Below the pieces are notes generated by a model. That model was not told the DNA's origin. It saw only the letters and a list, made by a program, of their open reading frames with translations, and searched no databases. 64,000 nucleotides of DNA from Lachnospiraceae bacterium (GTDB lineage Bacteria > Bacillota > Clostridia > Lachnospirales > Lachnospiraceae), in contig JAFZQN010000127.1 in assembly GCA_017620375.1 (NCBI GenBank), positions 19,205-83,204 on the forward strand. The letters run 5' to 3'. The translations under genes and the position numbers were made by a program. Shown piece by piece: positions 54,433 through 62,260 of the stretch (position 1 is its first letter; every line of letters starts with the position of its first letter).

Positions 54433-54780
54433 ATGAACGATATTATTAAAAACATTGAAGCTGCTCAGCTTAAAAGCGAAATCACCGAATTCAGAGTTGG
54501 CGACACCGTTAAGGTACATGCACTCGTTAAAGAAGGTAACCGCGAAAGACAGCAGATCTTCGAGGGCGTAGTAACCAAGAGACAGAACGGCGGTGCAAGA
54601 GAAAACTTCACTGTCAGGAAAATTTCTAACGGCGTAGGCGTAGAGAAGACCTGGCCTTTACATTCACCCATTGTTGTAAAGATCGAGGTTGTTAGACATG
54701 GTAAGGTAAGACGTGCAAAGCTTAACTACCTTCGCCAGAGAACAGGTAAGGCTGCTAAGGTTAAGGAAGTTATCCGTTAA
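54433..54780 (+). CDS. rplS: 50S ribosomal protein L19
   Basis: 115 residues, normal length. [28 protein letters not shown] and the [23 protein letters not shown] segment are characteristic. Sits at the 30S-50S interface. Its usual neighbour trmD ends about 9.7 kb upstream, so the sugar module separates them; it has acquired (or kept) its own promoter. AGGAGG lies 8 nt before ATG. Codon use is that of a highly expressed gene. Confidence 0.97.
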   Translation: MNDIIKNIEAAQLKSEITEFRVGDTVKVHALVKEGNRERQQIFEGVVTKRQNGGARENFTVRKISNGVGVEKTWPLHSPIVVKIEVVRHGKVRRAKLNYLRQRTGKAAKVKEVIR

Positions 54781-54807
54781 TCTTATACCGGTTACGCTAA
54801 AGTATAG

Positions 54808-54838
54808 GCGCGGGTGCATAACATCCGCGCTTATTTTT
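54808..54838 (+). terminator. Terminator after rplS
   Basis: Stem GCGCGGGT/ATCCGCGC, then TTATTTTT. Confidence 0.85.
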
Positions 54839-54867
54839 CTGTAATTGTTTATAATTGCTATTATTTG

Positions 54868-54929
54868 TGTCATTCTGAGCGAAGCGAAGAATCTTAAAGA
54901 TCCTTCGGGCTAAAGCCCTCAGGATGACA
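54868..54929. repeat. Dispersed palindromic element, copy 2
   Basis: Starts TGTCATTCTGAGCGAAGCGA, like copy 1 at 41793, and ends CCTCAGGATGACA; the terminal repeats TGTCATTCTGAG/CTCAGGATGACA match at 11 of 12 positions. The centre GGGCTAAAGCCC is a further hairpin not present in copy 1. Located just before the patatin gene. Confidence 0.85.
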
Positions 54930-54958
54930 AAATTATAGTTCAAAATAAAGGAAAAAAT

Positions 54959-55828
54959 ATGGCAAATAAAACAAAGATAGGTCTGGTTATGGAAGGCGGT
55001 TCCATGCGTGGCATGTTTACTGCCGGAGTAACTGACGTAATGATGGAAAATGGGATAGAATACGATGGAGCCATCGGAGTTTCTGCCGGTGCCACCTTCG
55101 GTTGTAATTATAAATCAAAACAGATAGGTAGGGCCCTAAGATACAATGTCAGATTCTGCAAGGACAAAAGATATTGCAGCTACAGAAATCTGTTAAAGGA
55201 AGGAAATCTATTCAGCAACGAATTCTGTTATAAAAAGCTTCCCAATGAACTGGATGTATTTGATACCAAAACCTTTTCGGAAAATCCGATGGAGTTCTAT
55301 ATAGTGGCTACGGATATAGAAAAGGGGTGTGAGGTATATTACAGGCTTGATAAAGGTGATGCCGAGGATATAGAACTGATACGTGCATCCGCTTCGATGC
55401 CCATAGTGTCAAAGATAGTGGAAGTAGACGGTACAAAGCTCTTAGACGGCGGCATAACTGATTCCATACCGCTAAAGGGATTTGAAAAGCTTGGTTACAG
55501 TAAAAACGTGGTTATCCTTACCCAGCCTCTCGGATTTGTAAAAGAGAAGAATAAGCACATGAAGCTTATAAAGTTTAAATACAGGAAGTATCCGAACCTG
55601 GTAGGAGCCATGGCTGACAGGCATGTGAAATACAATGCAGAAACATTGTATGTATCCCGTCAGGAAGCAGCAGGCAATGCATTTGTCATCAGACCGCCCG
55701 AAGAACTCAATATCAGCGGCATCATAAGAGATCCCGAGGAGCTCAAGAGAGTGTATAATATAGGAAGAAAAGTGATGACGGAAAGGCTTGATGAGCTGAA
55801 AGAATTCTTAAATAAATGGAGAGCATAA
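54959..55828 (+). CDS. Patatin-like phospholipase
   Basis: 289 residues. Ser-Asp dyad lipase of the patatin/RssA type. Oxyanion loop EGGSMRGMF (about 12-20), nucleophile elbow GVSAGATFG (Ser about 43), and DGGITDSIPL (catalytic Asp about 162). No signal peptide, so it likely acts on cytoplasmic-face or storage lipids. YlbK/YqhO-like members are widespread in Firmicutes with unknown targets. Convergent with pilT through a shared terminator. Confidence 0.92.
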   Translation: MANKTKIGLVMEGGSMRGMFTAGVTDVMMENGIEYDGAIGVSAGATFGCNYKSKQIGRALRYNVRFCKDKRYCSYRNLLKEGNLFSNEFCYKKLPNELDVFDTKTFSENPMEFYIVATDIEKGCEVYYRLDKGDAEDIELIRASASMPIVSKIVEVDGTKLLDGGITDSIPLKGFEKLGYSKNVVILTQPLGFVKEKNKHMKLIKFKYRKYPNLVGAMADRHVKYNAETLYVSRQEAAGNAFVIRPPEELNISGIIRDPEELKRVYNIGRKVMTERLDELKEFLNKWRA

Positions 55829-55832
55829 AAAG

Positions 55833-55866
55833 AACGCTACGGCTTTTAAACCGTAGCGTTTTTTTC
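55833..55866. terminator. Bidirectional terminator between the patatin gene and pilT
   Basis: Stem AACGCTACGG/CCGTAGCGTT with an 8-nt loop, T-run on the plus strand to 55865 and a complementary A-run upstream for the minus strand; it overlaps the pilT stop codon. Confidence 0.85.
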
Positions 55867-56923
55867 ACATCGCGTTAACGATCATCTTCTGAAGTGTAGC
55901 GGGATCTGATGAAACCTTAAGTGCCTCAGATCTTGTGATGATACCGTAATGAACAAGGTTAGCAAGGTCATCATTCATGGTATGCATACCAAGTGACTTA
56001 CCGGACTGGATCATGGAAGGTATCTGGATGGTCTTAGACTCACGGATAAGGTTTGCAATACCGGTGGTGGCAACAAGAACTTCTGTAGCAAGTACACGGC
56101 CTGTGCCGTCGGCACGAGGAAGAAGGTTCTGTGTGAAGACACCACGGATAACGTTAGCAAACTGAGCACGGATCTGATTCTGGCCTTCAAGAGGGCAGGC
56201 ATCAATGATACGTTCAACGGTCTGAGCAGCTGAAGTGGTATGCAGTGTGGAAAGAACCAGGTGGCCTGTCTCTGCTGCGGTGATAGCTGCGGAAATAGTC
56301 TCGAAGTCACGCATTTCACCAACGAGGATGATATCAGGGTCCTCACGGAGGGCAGAACGAAGAGCTACTGAGAATGACTCAACGTCCTTACCAACTTCAC
56401 GCTGATGGATCATAGCCTTGTTATGAGGATATACATACTCGATAGGGTCCTCAATGGTCATGATGTGACGTGCTGTATTTGAGTTAATATATTCAACTAT
56501 GGAAGCAAGGGTAGTTGACTTACCGCTACCGGTAGGACCGGTAACAAGGATAAGACCTCTGGGGGTATTTGCCAGATCTTTAACTGCATAAGGAAGACCT
56601 AACTCTTCGAAAGTAGGGATCCTGTTCTGGAAAAGACGGATGCTGGCTGCCAGGTTATTTCTCTGATGATAGATGTTAGCACGGATTCTGTTACCGCCGG
56701 GAAGCATAACACCGACATCAAGGTCTTTACCGCTGCTGACATATTTACGCTGTTCTTCGTCAAGGATGGAATAGATCATCTCTCGGGACTCATCAGCTGT
56801 AGGTACATCATCCAAAATCATAAGTGTTCCGAAACGTCTGATGGCAAGATTGGTACCAACCGTAATATGGATATCGGAACATTCGTTATCTCTGGCATAC
56901 TTCACCAGTTCTTCAAAAGTCAT
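55865..56923 (-). CDS. pilT: PilT-like twitching/retraction ATPase
   Basis: 352 residues. Hexameric secretion-type ATPase that depolymerises type IV pili. Walker A GPTGSGKS (about 129-136), Walker B GEMRDFETI, and His-box TGHLVLSTLHT are intact, as is the N-terminal SDIHITVG segment. No other pilus genes are in the window, so pilT stands alone with its own promoter; this is not unusual for Clostridia with dispersed tfp genes. SD GGAGGG is about 9 nt upstream of ATG. Confidence 0.95.
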   Translation of the reverse strand: MTFEELVKYARDNECSDIHITVGTNLAIRRFGTLMILDDVPTADESREMIYSILDEEQRKYVSSGKDLDVGVMLPGGNRIRANIYHQRNNLAASIRLFQNRIPTFEELGLPYAVKDLANTPRGLILVTGPTGSGKSTTLASIVEYINSNTARHIMTIEDPIEYVYPHNKAMIHQREVGKDVESFSVALRSALREDPDIILVGEMRDFETISAAITAAETGHLVLSTLHTTSAAQTVERIIDACPLEGQNQIRAQFANVIRGVFTQNLLPRADGTGRVLATEVLVATTGIANLIRESKTIQIPSMIQSGKSLGMHTMNDDLANLVHYGIITRSEALKVSSDPATLQKMIVNAM

Positions 56924-56978
56924 AAGATAAACCCTCCTAAAATATAGTTAAAATACCTTCTAAAAAACCACTTAACCC

Positions 56979-57007
56979 ATTATATCATAAAATATAGAAG
57001 AATAAAA
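56979..57007 (-). promoter_or_regulatory. Candidate promoter of pilT
   Basis: Minus strand: -10 TATAAT (56979-56984), 17-bp spacer, weak -35 TTTTAT (57002-57007). Confidence 0.45.
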
Positions 57008-57037
57008 CCTTTTTTTTATTTTTTTGTATAAAAAACC

Positions 57038-57065
57038 TTGACAAATGAATATTTATAAGTATAAT
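57038..57065 (+). promoter_or_regulatory. Promoter of the arginine operon
   Basis: -35 TTGACA (57038-57043), 16-bp spacer, -10 TATAAT (57060-57065). The spacer contains AATGAATATTTAT, resembling one half of an ARG box, and TGTATATTATTCA (57068-57080) follows, so ArgR control is plausible. Confidence 0.75.
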
Positions 57066-57139
57066 GATGTATATTATTCATAATTCTATTATGGATGTTT
57101 ATATTTTAAGCGGTGTTTTTTATGCATATTAATGTAAAA

Positions 57140-57159
57140 ATATACATTTTTATGTATAT
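57140..57159. repeat. 20-bp palindrome in the argC leader
   Basis: ATATACAT-TTTT-ATGTATAT, a perfect 8-bp inverted repeat. It ends within a second TATAAT-like sequence at 57157-57162. Could be an operator for ArgR or another repressor. Confidence 0.6.
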
Positions 57160-57186
57160 AATCCGCAGAAAGCTGAGGTGTTAAAC

Positions 57187-58134
57187 ATGAAGAAAATATT
57201 CATTGACGGTGCAGAAGGTACAACAGGACTTAAGATCAAAGAGAGATTTCAGGACAGAAACGATATAGAGATATTAAAGATAGACAGTGAACTGAGAAAA
57301 GACGAGAATGAGATAAGAAAGTTTATCAATGCTTCAGATATCACATTCCTCTGCCTGCCCGATGCGGCAGCCATAGAAGCTGTAAAGCTTGTAGATAACC
57401 CCGATACGGTCATTATCGATACTTCTACAGCCCACAGAACAGCCGAAGGCTGGACATACGGATTTCCGGAGCTAAACGGTTCACAGAAGGAAAAAATCGC
57501 AGCATCTAAGAGAATAGCTAATCCCGGATGCTATGCCACCGGTTTTATCAGTCTGGTAAACCCTCTGGTACAGACAGGTATCCTTCCTAAAGATTATCCG
57601 TTATCATGTTTCGCTGTATCAGGATACTCGGGCGGCGGAAAGAAGCTTATAGCTCAGTATGAAGACAGCTCCAGAGAAAAGAAATACGGTGCAGCCAGAA
57701 TGTATGGCTGGAGTCAGACACATAAGCATCTTAAAGAGATGAAGTATATAACAGGTATCGATAAAGAGCCCCTTTTCTCACCTCTTACCACCGATTATTT
57801 CAGCGGTATGGTGGTTCAGGTACCTTTGTTTGCGGATATGCTTACAAAGAAGGTATCCTGTGAAGAATTGAGAGACATGATCGCTGACTACTATAAGGAT
57901 GAGAAGTTTATAAAAGTAGCTCCTTTCGGTGCAGAAGCTGATAAGGGCAATGTAATATTCTCGGATGAGATGTCAGGCAGAGATGATCTTGTTATCTATG
58001 TCACAGGTAACGATGACAGAATGGTTGTTGCCAGCAGCTTTGACAACCTTGGAAAGGGTGCATCGGGTGCCGCTATCCAGAATATGAATATAGTTCTCGG
58101 TATAGATGATGCAACAGGACTCGTGATCGGATAA
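57187..58134 (+). CDS. argC: N-acetyl-gamma-glutamyl-phosphate reductase (short, type 2)
   Basis: 315 residues. Reduces N-acetylglutamyl phosphate to the semialdehyde in arginine synthesis. FIDGAEGTTGLKIKERF is the nucleotide-binding start of the uncommon ArgC form; catalytic Cys lies in NPGCYATGF, with the HRTAEGWTYGFPEL segment before it. Start ATG 57187 follows GAGGTG. First gene of the operon argC-argJ-argB-argD-argF. Confidence 0.95.
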   Translation: MKKIFIDGAEGTTGLKIKERFQDRNDIEILKIDSELRKDENEIRKFINASDITFLCLPDAAAIEAVKLVDNPDTVIIDTSTAHRTAEGWTYGFPELNGSQKEKIAASKRIANPGCYATGFISLVNPLVQTGILPKDYPLSCFAVSGYSGGGKKLIAQYEDSSREKKYGAARMYGWSQTHKHLKEMKYITGIDKEPLFSPLTTDYFSGMVVQVPLFADMLTKKVSCEELRDMIADYYKDEKFIKVAPFGAEADKGNVIFSDEMSGRDDLVIYVTGNDDRMVVASSFDNLGKGASGAAIQNMNIVLGIDDATGLVIG

Positions 58135-58147
58135 TAAGTAAATTGAA

Positions 58148-58177
58148 TTGACGAAATACAGTTGTTTGTAGTATAAT
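58148..58177 (+). promoter_or_regulatory. Internal promoter before argJ
   Basis: -35 TTGACG (58148-58153), 18-bp spacer, -10 TATAAT (58172-58177). The -10 overlaps the ATG at 58176, which disqualifies that ATG as start. Confidence 0.7.
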
Positions 58178-58232
58178 GAAATTTGTGCGATTTGATAATA
58201 TATCAGATCTTAATGCAGGAAAGAAGGATACT

Positions 58233-59459
58233 ATGTTACAGAAAAAAGAAGGCGGAGTTACCGCGGCAAAAGGATTTAAGGCTGCGTGCTGTGCAGCTGA
58301 GATAAAATATAAGAACCGTACCGATATGGCTATGGTATATTCAGAGACTCCCTGTGAGTGCGCCGGTACATTTACAAGCAACGTAGTAAAGGCTGCATGT
58401 GTACAGTGGGATCAGAAAATCGTATACTCGGGAAAGCCTATGCAGGCTGTAGTATGCAATTCCGGTATAGCTAATGCATGTACAGGTCAAGAAGGCTGGG
58501 ATGCTTGTGAAAGCACCGCCAAGGCTGTCGAGTCGGAACTTGGTGTAAGCTATGAGAGTGTAGCGGTAGCATCTACCGGTGTGATCGGTATGCAGCTCCC
58601 TGTTGAGAAGCTGGTAAACGGCGTTTCGGCTATGAGCAAGACTTTATCGGACAGCATTGAAGCAGGTACTGCAGCTTCAAAGGCTATAATGACTACAGAT
58701 ACCATCAATAAGGAAATAGCGGTAACATTTGATATAGACGGAAAGACCGTTACATTGGGCGGTATGAGCAAGGGCTCGGGTATGATACATCCCAATATGT
58801 GCACCATGCTCGGATTCCTTACTACCGACTTAAGTATTGAAAAGAAGCTTTTACAGGAAGCATTGAGTGAAGTAGTTAAGGATACCTTCAACATGATCAC
58901 GGTAGATGGTGATACATCCACCAATGACACACTTCTCATCATGGCTAACGGACTGGCAGGTAACACTAAGATCACTGAGAGGAATGAAGCGTACAAAGAG
59001 TTCTACGACGCATTATTCTGTGTATGCCGTTTCCTGGCACGTACCATGGCAGGTGACGGAGAAGGAGCTACAAAGCTTTTTGAGGCCAAGGTTATAAATG
59101 CTAAGTCCAAGGACGATGCAAGAACCCTGTCAAGGGCTATCGTAGGTTCAAACCTTTCAAAAGCAGCCATCTACGGATGTGACGCAAACTTCGGAAGATT
59201 CCTTTGCGCTATGGGTTATTCCGGTGCGCAGTTCGACCAGAACGATGTGGAGCTTTTCTTTGAAAGCGATGCCGGCAGAATGCAGGTGTTTGATCACGGC
59301 ACACCTCTTTCATTTGATGAGGAACTGGCAAAGAAGATATTGGCAGCAGCTGAAGTAACCGTATTTGTGGATATGCATGAAGGTGAAGCTGAGGCAACCG
59401 CATGGGGCTGCGATCTTACATACGATTATGTTAAGATTAACGCGGACTATCGCAGTTAA
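58233..59459 (+). CDS. argJ: Ornithine acetyltransferase / N-acetylglutamate synthase
   Basis: 408 residues. Transfers acetyl from N-acetylornithine to glutamate, and can use acetyl-CoA. The auto-cleavage site in SKGSGMIHPNMCTMLGF has the nucleophilic Thr (CTML), and GIANACTGQEGWDAC, TDTINKE, DGDTSTNDT and DANFGRFLCAMGYSGA are intact. I use ATG 58233 (AAGGA upstream, normal length); an ATG at 58176 lies in the promoter -10 and would add 19 residues. Confidence 0.95.
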   Translation: MLQKKEGGVTAAKGFKAACCAAEIKYKNRTDMAMVYSETPCECAGTFTSNVVKAACVQWDQKIVYSGKPMQAVVCNSGIANACTGQEGWDACESTAKAVESELGVSYESVAVASTGVIGMQLPVEKLVNGVSAMSKTLSDSIEAGTAASKAIMTTDTINKEIAVTFDIDGKTVTLGGMSKGSGMIHPNMCTMLGFLTTDLSIEKKLLQEALSEVVKDTFNMITVDGDTSTNDTLLIMANGLAGNTKITERNEAYKEFYDALFCVCRFLARTMAGDGEGATKLFEAKVINAKSKDDARTLSRAIVGSNLSKAAIYGCDANFGRFLCAMGYSGAQFDQNDVELFFESDAGRMQVFDHGTPLSFDEELAKKILAAAEVTVFVDMHEGEAEATAWGCDLTYDYVKINADYRS

Positions 59460-59499
59460 ATAAAAAAGTTATAATAAAAGAAATAGTGAGGAATTAGAA

Positions 59500-60363
59500 A
59501 TGGGAAACGAGAGCGTATTAACAAACAGTCAAAGAGCAGAAGTGCTGGTACATGCACTGCCTTATATTCAGCAGTACAACAACAAGATAGTAGTTGTTAA
59601 GTACGGCGGAAATGCTATGATCAACGAGGATCTTAAGAACGCTGTAATGAGCGATATAGTTCTTTTGAATCTAATCGGTATGAAGGTGGTACTTGTACAC
59701 GGTGGCGGACCTGAGATCACAGAAACACTTAATGCTGTAGGAAAGAAGACTGAATTTGTTAACGGCCTCAGAGTTACCGATGCAGAAACAGCCAATATAG
59801 CTATGATGGTATTAGCCGGCAAGATCAACAAGAGCCTGGTTAATCTGTTAAATAAGTTCGGAGCTAAGGCACTCGGTCTTTGCGGTCTTGATTCCCAGAT
59901 GATCAGAGCTGAAAAGCTTGATGAAAAGCTCGGATTTGTAGGTAAGATCACACATATCAATGAAGATCCTATCTTAGACGTACTTAATATGGGTTATATC
60001 CCCGTAATCGCAACAGTAGGTTACGATGACGACGGAAATGTATATAATATCAATGCAGATACTGCAGCTGCCAGAATAGCCGGCAAGCTCAGAGCAGAAG
60101 CTCTTATTTCCATGACTGATATTGACGGTATCTTAAGAGACAAGGATGATCCTTCATCACTTATCCATGAGATCAACGCCAGCGAAGCACCTCAGCTTAT
60201 GAGAGAGGGCATAGTATCAGGCGGTATGATACCTAAGGTAGAGTGCTGTATTGAAGCTATCAGACGCGGCGTTAAGAAAGTGTTTATCATCAACGGTAAG
60301 ATACCTCACTCAATACTTATTGAGACCATGACTGATGAAGGTATCGGAACCATGTTTGTATAG
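59500..60363 (+). CDS. argB: Acetylglutamate kinase
   Basis: 287 residues. Phosphorylates N-acetylglutamate, usually the step inhibited by arginine. VVKYGGNAMI, VHGGGPEITETL, the GIVSGGMIPKVECCIEAI phosphate segment and HSILIE ending are typical of the amino-acid kinase fold. The extended N-terminal helix (about 1-20) of arginine-sensitive forms is present. GTGAGGA lies upstream of ATG. It is followed by a ~240-bp palindrome-rich stretch before argD. Confidence 0.96.
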   Translation: MGNESVLTNSQRAEVLVHALPYIQQYNNKIVVVKYGGNAMINEDLKNAVMSDIVLLNLIGMKVVLVHGGGPEITETLNAVGKKTEFVNGLRVTDAETANIAMMVLAGKINKSLVNLLNKFGAKALGLCGLDSQMIRAEKLDEKLGFVGKITHINEDPILDVLNMGYIPVIATVGYDDDGNVYNINADTAAARIAGKLRAEALISMTDIDGILRDKDDPSSLIHEINASEAPQLMREGIVSGGMIPKVECCIEAIRRGVKKVFIINGKIPHSILIETMTDEGIGTMFV

Positions 60364-60375
60364 GGCACGAGGTGG

Positions 60376-60580
60376 CAGCCGCAAAGCGGCTGACGGAGTC
60401 CTCATGACACGGCTCCGTTCCGCGAAGCGGAATGGAGTGGTCTATAATGGCTGATGGCTGACGGAGTCCTGGTGCCACGGCTCCGTTCCGCGAAGAACGT
60501 CGCAGGGGGGAACCCGTTTTGCAAAGCAAAATGGGGGGAATACCTACGACACGGCTCCATCTCGCAGAGATGGAGTATCT
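60376..60580. repeat. Palindrome-rich block with 40-bp direct repeat between argB and argD
   Basis: Four hairpins: 60376-60392 (CAGCCGC-AAA-GCGGCTG), 60413-60437 (CTCCGTTCCGC-GAA-GCGGAATGGAG), 60513-60535 (CCC-GTTTTGC-AAA-GCAAAAT-GGG), and 60555-60575 (CTCCATCTC-GCA-GAGATGGAG). A 40-bp direct repeat at 60388-60427 and 60456-60495 differs at only three positions. Stems differ in sequence but keep pairing, so the secondary structure, rather than its sequence, appears conserved. No convincing reading frame. Confidence 0.85.
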
Positions 60581-60602
60581 ACAGATTGAAAGGAAATAAT
60601 AA

Positions 60603-61907
60603 ATGGATAATACAAAAATTAATGATAAAGACTACATAGCCAACACTTACGGGCGTTTTGACTTAGAGCTCGTAAAAGGCAAGGGTTCTCTCCTCTATGA
60701 TGAGAACGGAAAAGAATATATAGACTTAGGTACCGGTATCGCGGTAAATGTATTCGGAGCGGGAGATGATGAATGGAAGCAGGCAGTCATCGACCAGCTG
60801 AACCTGATCCCCCATACCTCCAACCTTTACTACAGCGTACCTCAGACAAAGCTGGCTAAGCTTCTGTGCGAAAAGACCGGCATGAAGAAAGTATTCTTCG
60901 GAAACTCCGGTGCAGAAGCAAATGAATGTATGATCAAGGTCATCAGGAAATATGCTTCCGACAAATACGGTGATGAGAGAAATCTCATAGTAACTCTAGT
61001 CAACAGCTTTCACGGCCGTACGATCACCACTCTTTCAGCTACAGGACAGGATGTATTCCACAAGAGCTTCGGACCTTTTACCGAAGGATTCCTGTATACA
61101 CCCGCCAATGATTTTGAGGCATTAAGGGCTCTGTGTGATAAAAACAAAGGTAAGATAGCCGGTATCATGATGGAGCTTGTACAGGGCGAAGGCGGAGTGA
61201 TAGCACTTACTCCTTCATTTGTAAAGCAGGTGGCTGAGTATGCAAAAACCTACGACATACTTCTCGGTATAGATGAAGTACAGACCGGTAACGGACGTAC
61301 AGGTGCTTTCTATACATTCATGCAGTACGGTATAACTCCTGATGTGGTATCTACTGCAAAGGGTATCGCAGGAGGCCTTCCCATGGGTGCCTGTCTTATC
61401 GGAGAGAAATGTAAGGATACACTTAATCCCGGCTCACACGGTTCGACATTCGGAGGCAACCCCGTAGTCACAGCTGGTGCATACAGCATATTGTCAAGGG
61501 TTGATGATACATTGCTAAAAGGTGTTAAAGAGCGGTCGAAGTTCATCATCGAAAAGCTTACAGGACTTAAACTTGATGCTGATTTCCAGCCGACCGGAAT
61601 TGCAGACGGTATGGATAAGGATGCTAAGACCTCGGACGGCAAAAGCATTGGGGATGTATTAAAAGAATATGTATACGGTATCTGGCCTTCATTCAAGAAG
61701 GGTATCGTCTCGGTATCCGGTATGGGTCTGATGCTCGGTATCCAGACAGAGAAGGAAGCAAAGGCAGTAGTAAATAAGGCTATCGAAAAAGGTACCATAG
61801 CTCTTACAGCCAAAACAAAGGTAAGACTGCTTCCCGCACTTAACATTCCCAATGAATTACTGGAGAAAGGTCTAGATACAATTCTTTCTTCTGTCGAGGA
61901 AGTATAA
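60603..61907 (+). CDS. argD: Acetylornithine aminotransferase
   Basis: 434 residues. PLP-dependent class III aminotransferase. Cofactor motifs: FGNSGAEANECMIKVIRKYA, FHGRTITTLSATGQ, LLGIDEVQTGNGRTG, and the Lys in STAKGIAGGLPMGA. An insertion of ~35 residues (about 325-360, PTGIADGMDKDAKTSDGK and after) is unlike E. coli ArgD. It might alternatively use other omega-amino substrates, but operon position supports ArgD. AAAGGAAAT lies before ATG; the next gene begins 2 nt after the stop. Confidence 0.93.
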   Translation: MDNTKINDKDYIANTYGRFDLELVKGKGSLLYDENGKEYIDLGTGIAVNVFGAGDDEWKQAVIDQLNLIPHTSNLYYSVPQTKLAKLLCEKTGMKKVFFGNSGAEANECMIKVIRKYASDKYGDERNLIVTLVNSFHGRTITTLSATGQDVFHKSFGPFTEGFLYTPANDFEALRALCDKNKGKIAGIMMELVQGEGGVIALTPSFVKQVAEYAKTYDILLGIDEVQTGNGRTGAFYTFMQYGITPDVVSTAKGIAGGLPMGACLIGEKCKDTLNPGSHGSTFGGNPVVTAGAYSILSRVDDTLLKGVKERSKFIIEKLTGLKLDADFQPTGIADGMDKDAKTSDGKSIGDVLKEYVYGIWPSFKKGIVSVSGMGLMLGIQTEKEAKAVVNKAIEKGTIALTAKTKVRLLPALNIPNELLEKGLDTILSSVEEV

Positions 61908-61909
61908 TT

Positions 61910-62224
61910 ATGAAGATAGATATAAAACCTAATGAGCCTTGGTATCATGGTACTAATCTTGTTCTGGAGGAATTAAGAACCGGCAGTACCATTACACAAT
62001 GGAGGGAATTGGCAGAAGGGTTTTCACATCAGCCCTCACGCCTGTCTTATGATGATGACGGCAAGATATATCATAATGGTACGGAAAAAGGATATCTGTA
62101 TATTATTGATGAACCTATAGAGGTTGGTGTTGATATTTACAATCATCCAAGGACGGTGATGGATGAGAATGCAGAATTTCTGACTAAGAGACCGTTAAAG
62201 TTGAAACTAATTTGTGAATTATAG
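61910..62224 (+). CDS. Small ADP-ribosyltransferase-fold-like protein in the arginine operon
   Basis: 104 residues. WYHGTN at 11-16, with His13, resembles the His-containing first strand of the Arr/Tpt1-like (H-Y-E/H-H-h) ADP-ribosyltransferase clan; the C-terminal half with KGYLYIIDEP (Tyr62, Tyr64), DIYNHPRTVMDENAEFLTKRPLKL recalls the Arr end (EFL/ PL segment, Glu89). It lacks enough length to show all motifs and activity is unproven. It starts 2 nt after argD's stop, using an SD (GAGGAAG) inside argD, so it is translationally coupled; argF follows in 37 bp. Confidence 0.65.
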   Translation: MKIDIKPNEPWYHGTNLVLEELRTGSTITQWRELAEGFSHQPSRLSYDDDGKIYHNGTEKGYLYIIDEPIEVGVDIYNHPRTVMDENAEFLTKRPLKLKLICEL

Positions 62225-62260
62225 AAATTGATAAAATGAAGTATAGAAAGGGGTAGCAAA

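Noticed and set aside
60364-60602. CRISPR array or tRNA cluster in the repeat block
   Set aside because: Only two direct repeats of 40 bp with an internal hairpin and no equal-length spacers; no tRNA signature loops.
60454-60639. 61-codon open frame within the palindromic block, overlapping argD start
   Set aside because: It crosses several hairpins and overlaps argD out of frame; no sign of coding, the repeat structure explains it.
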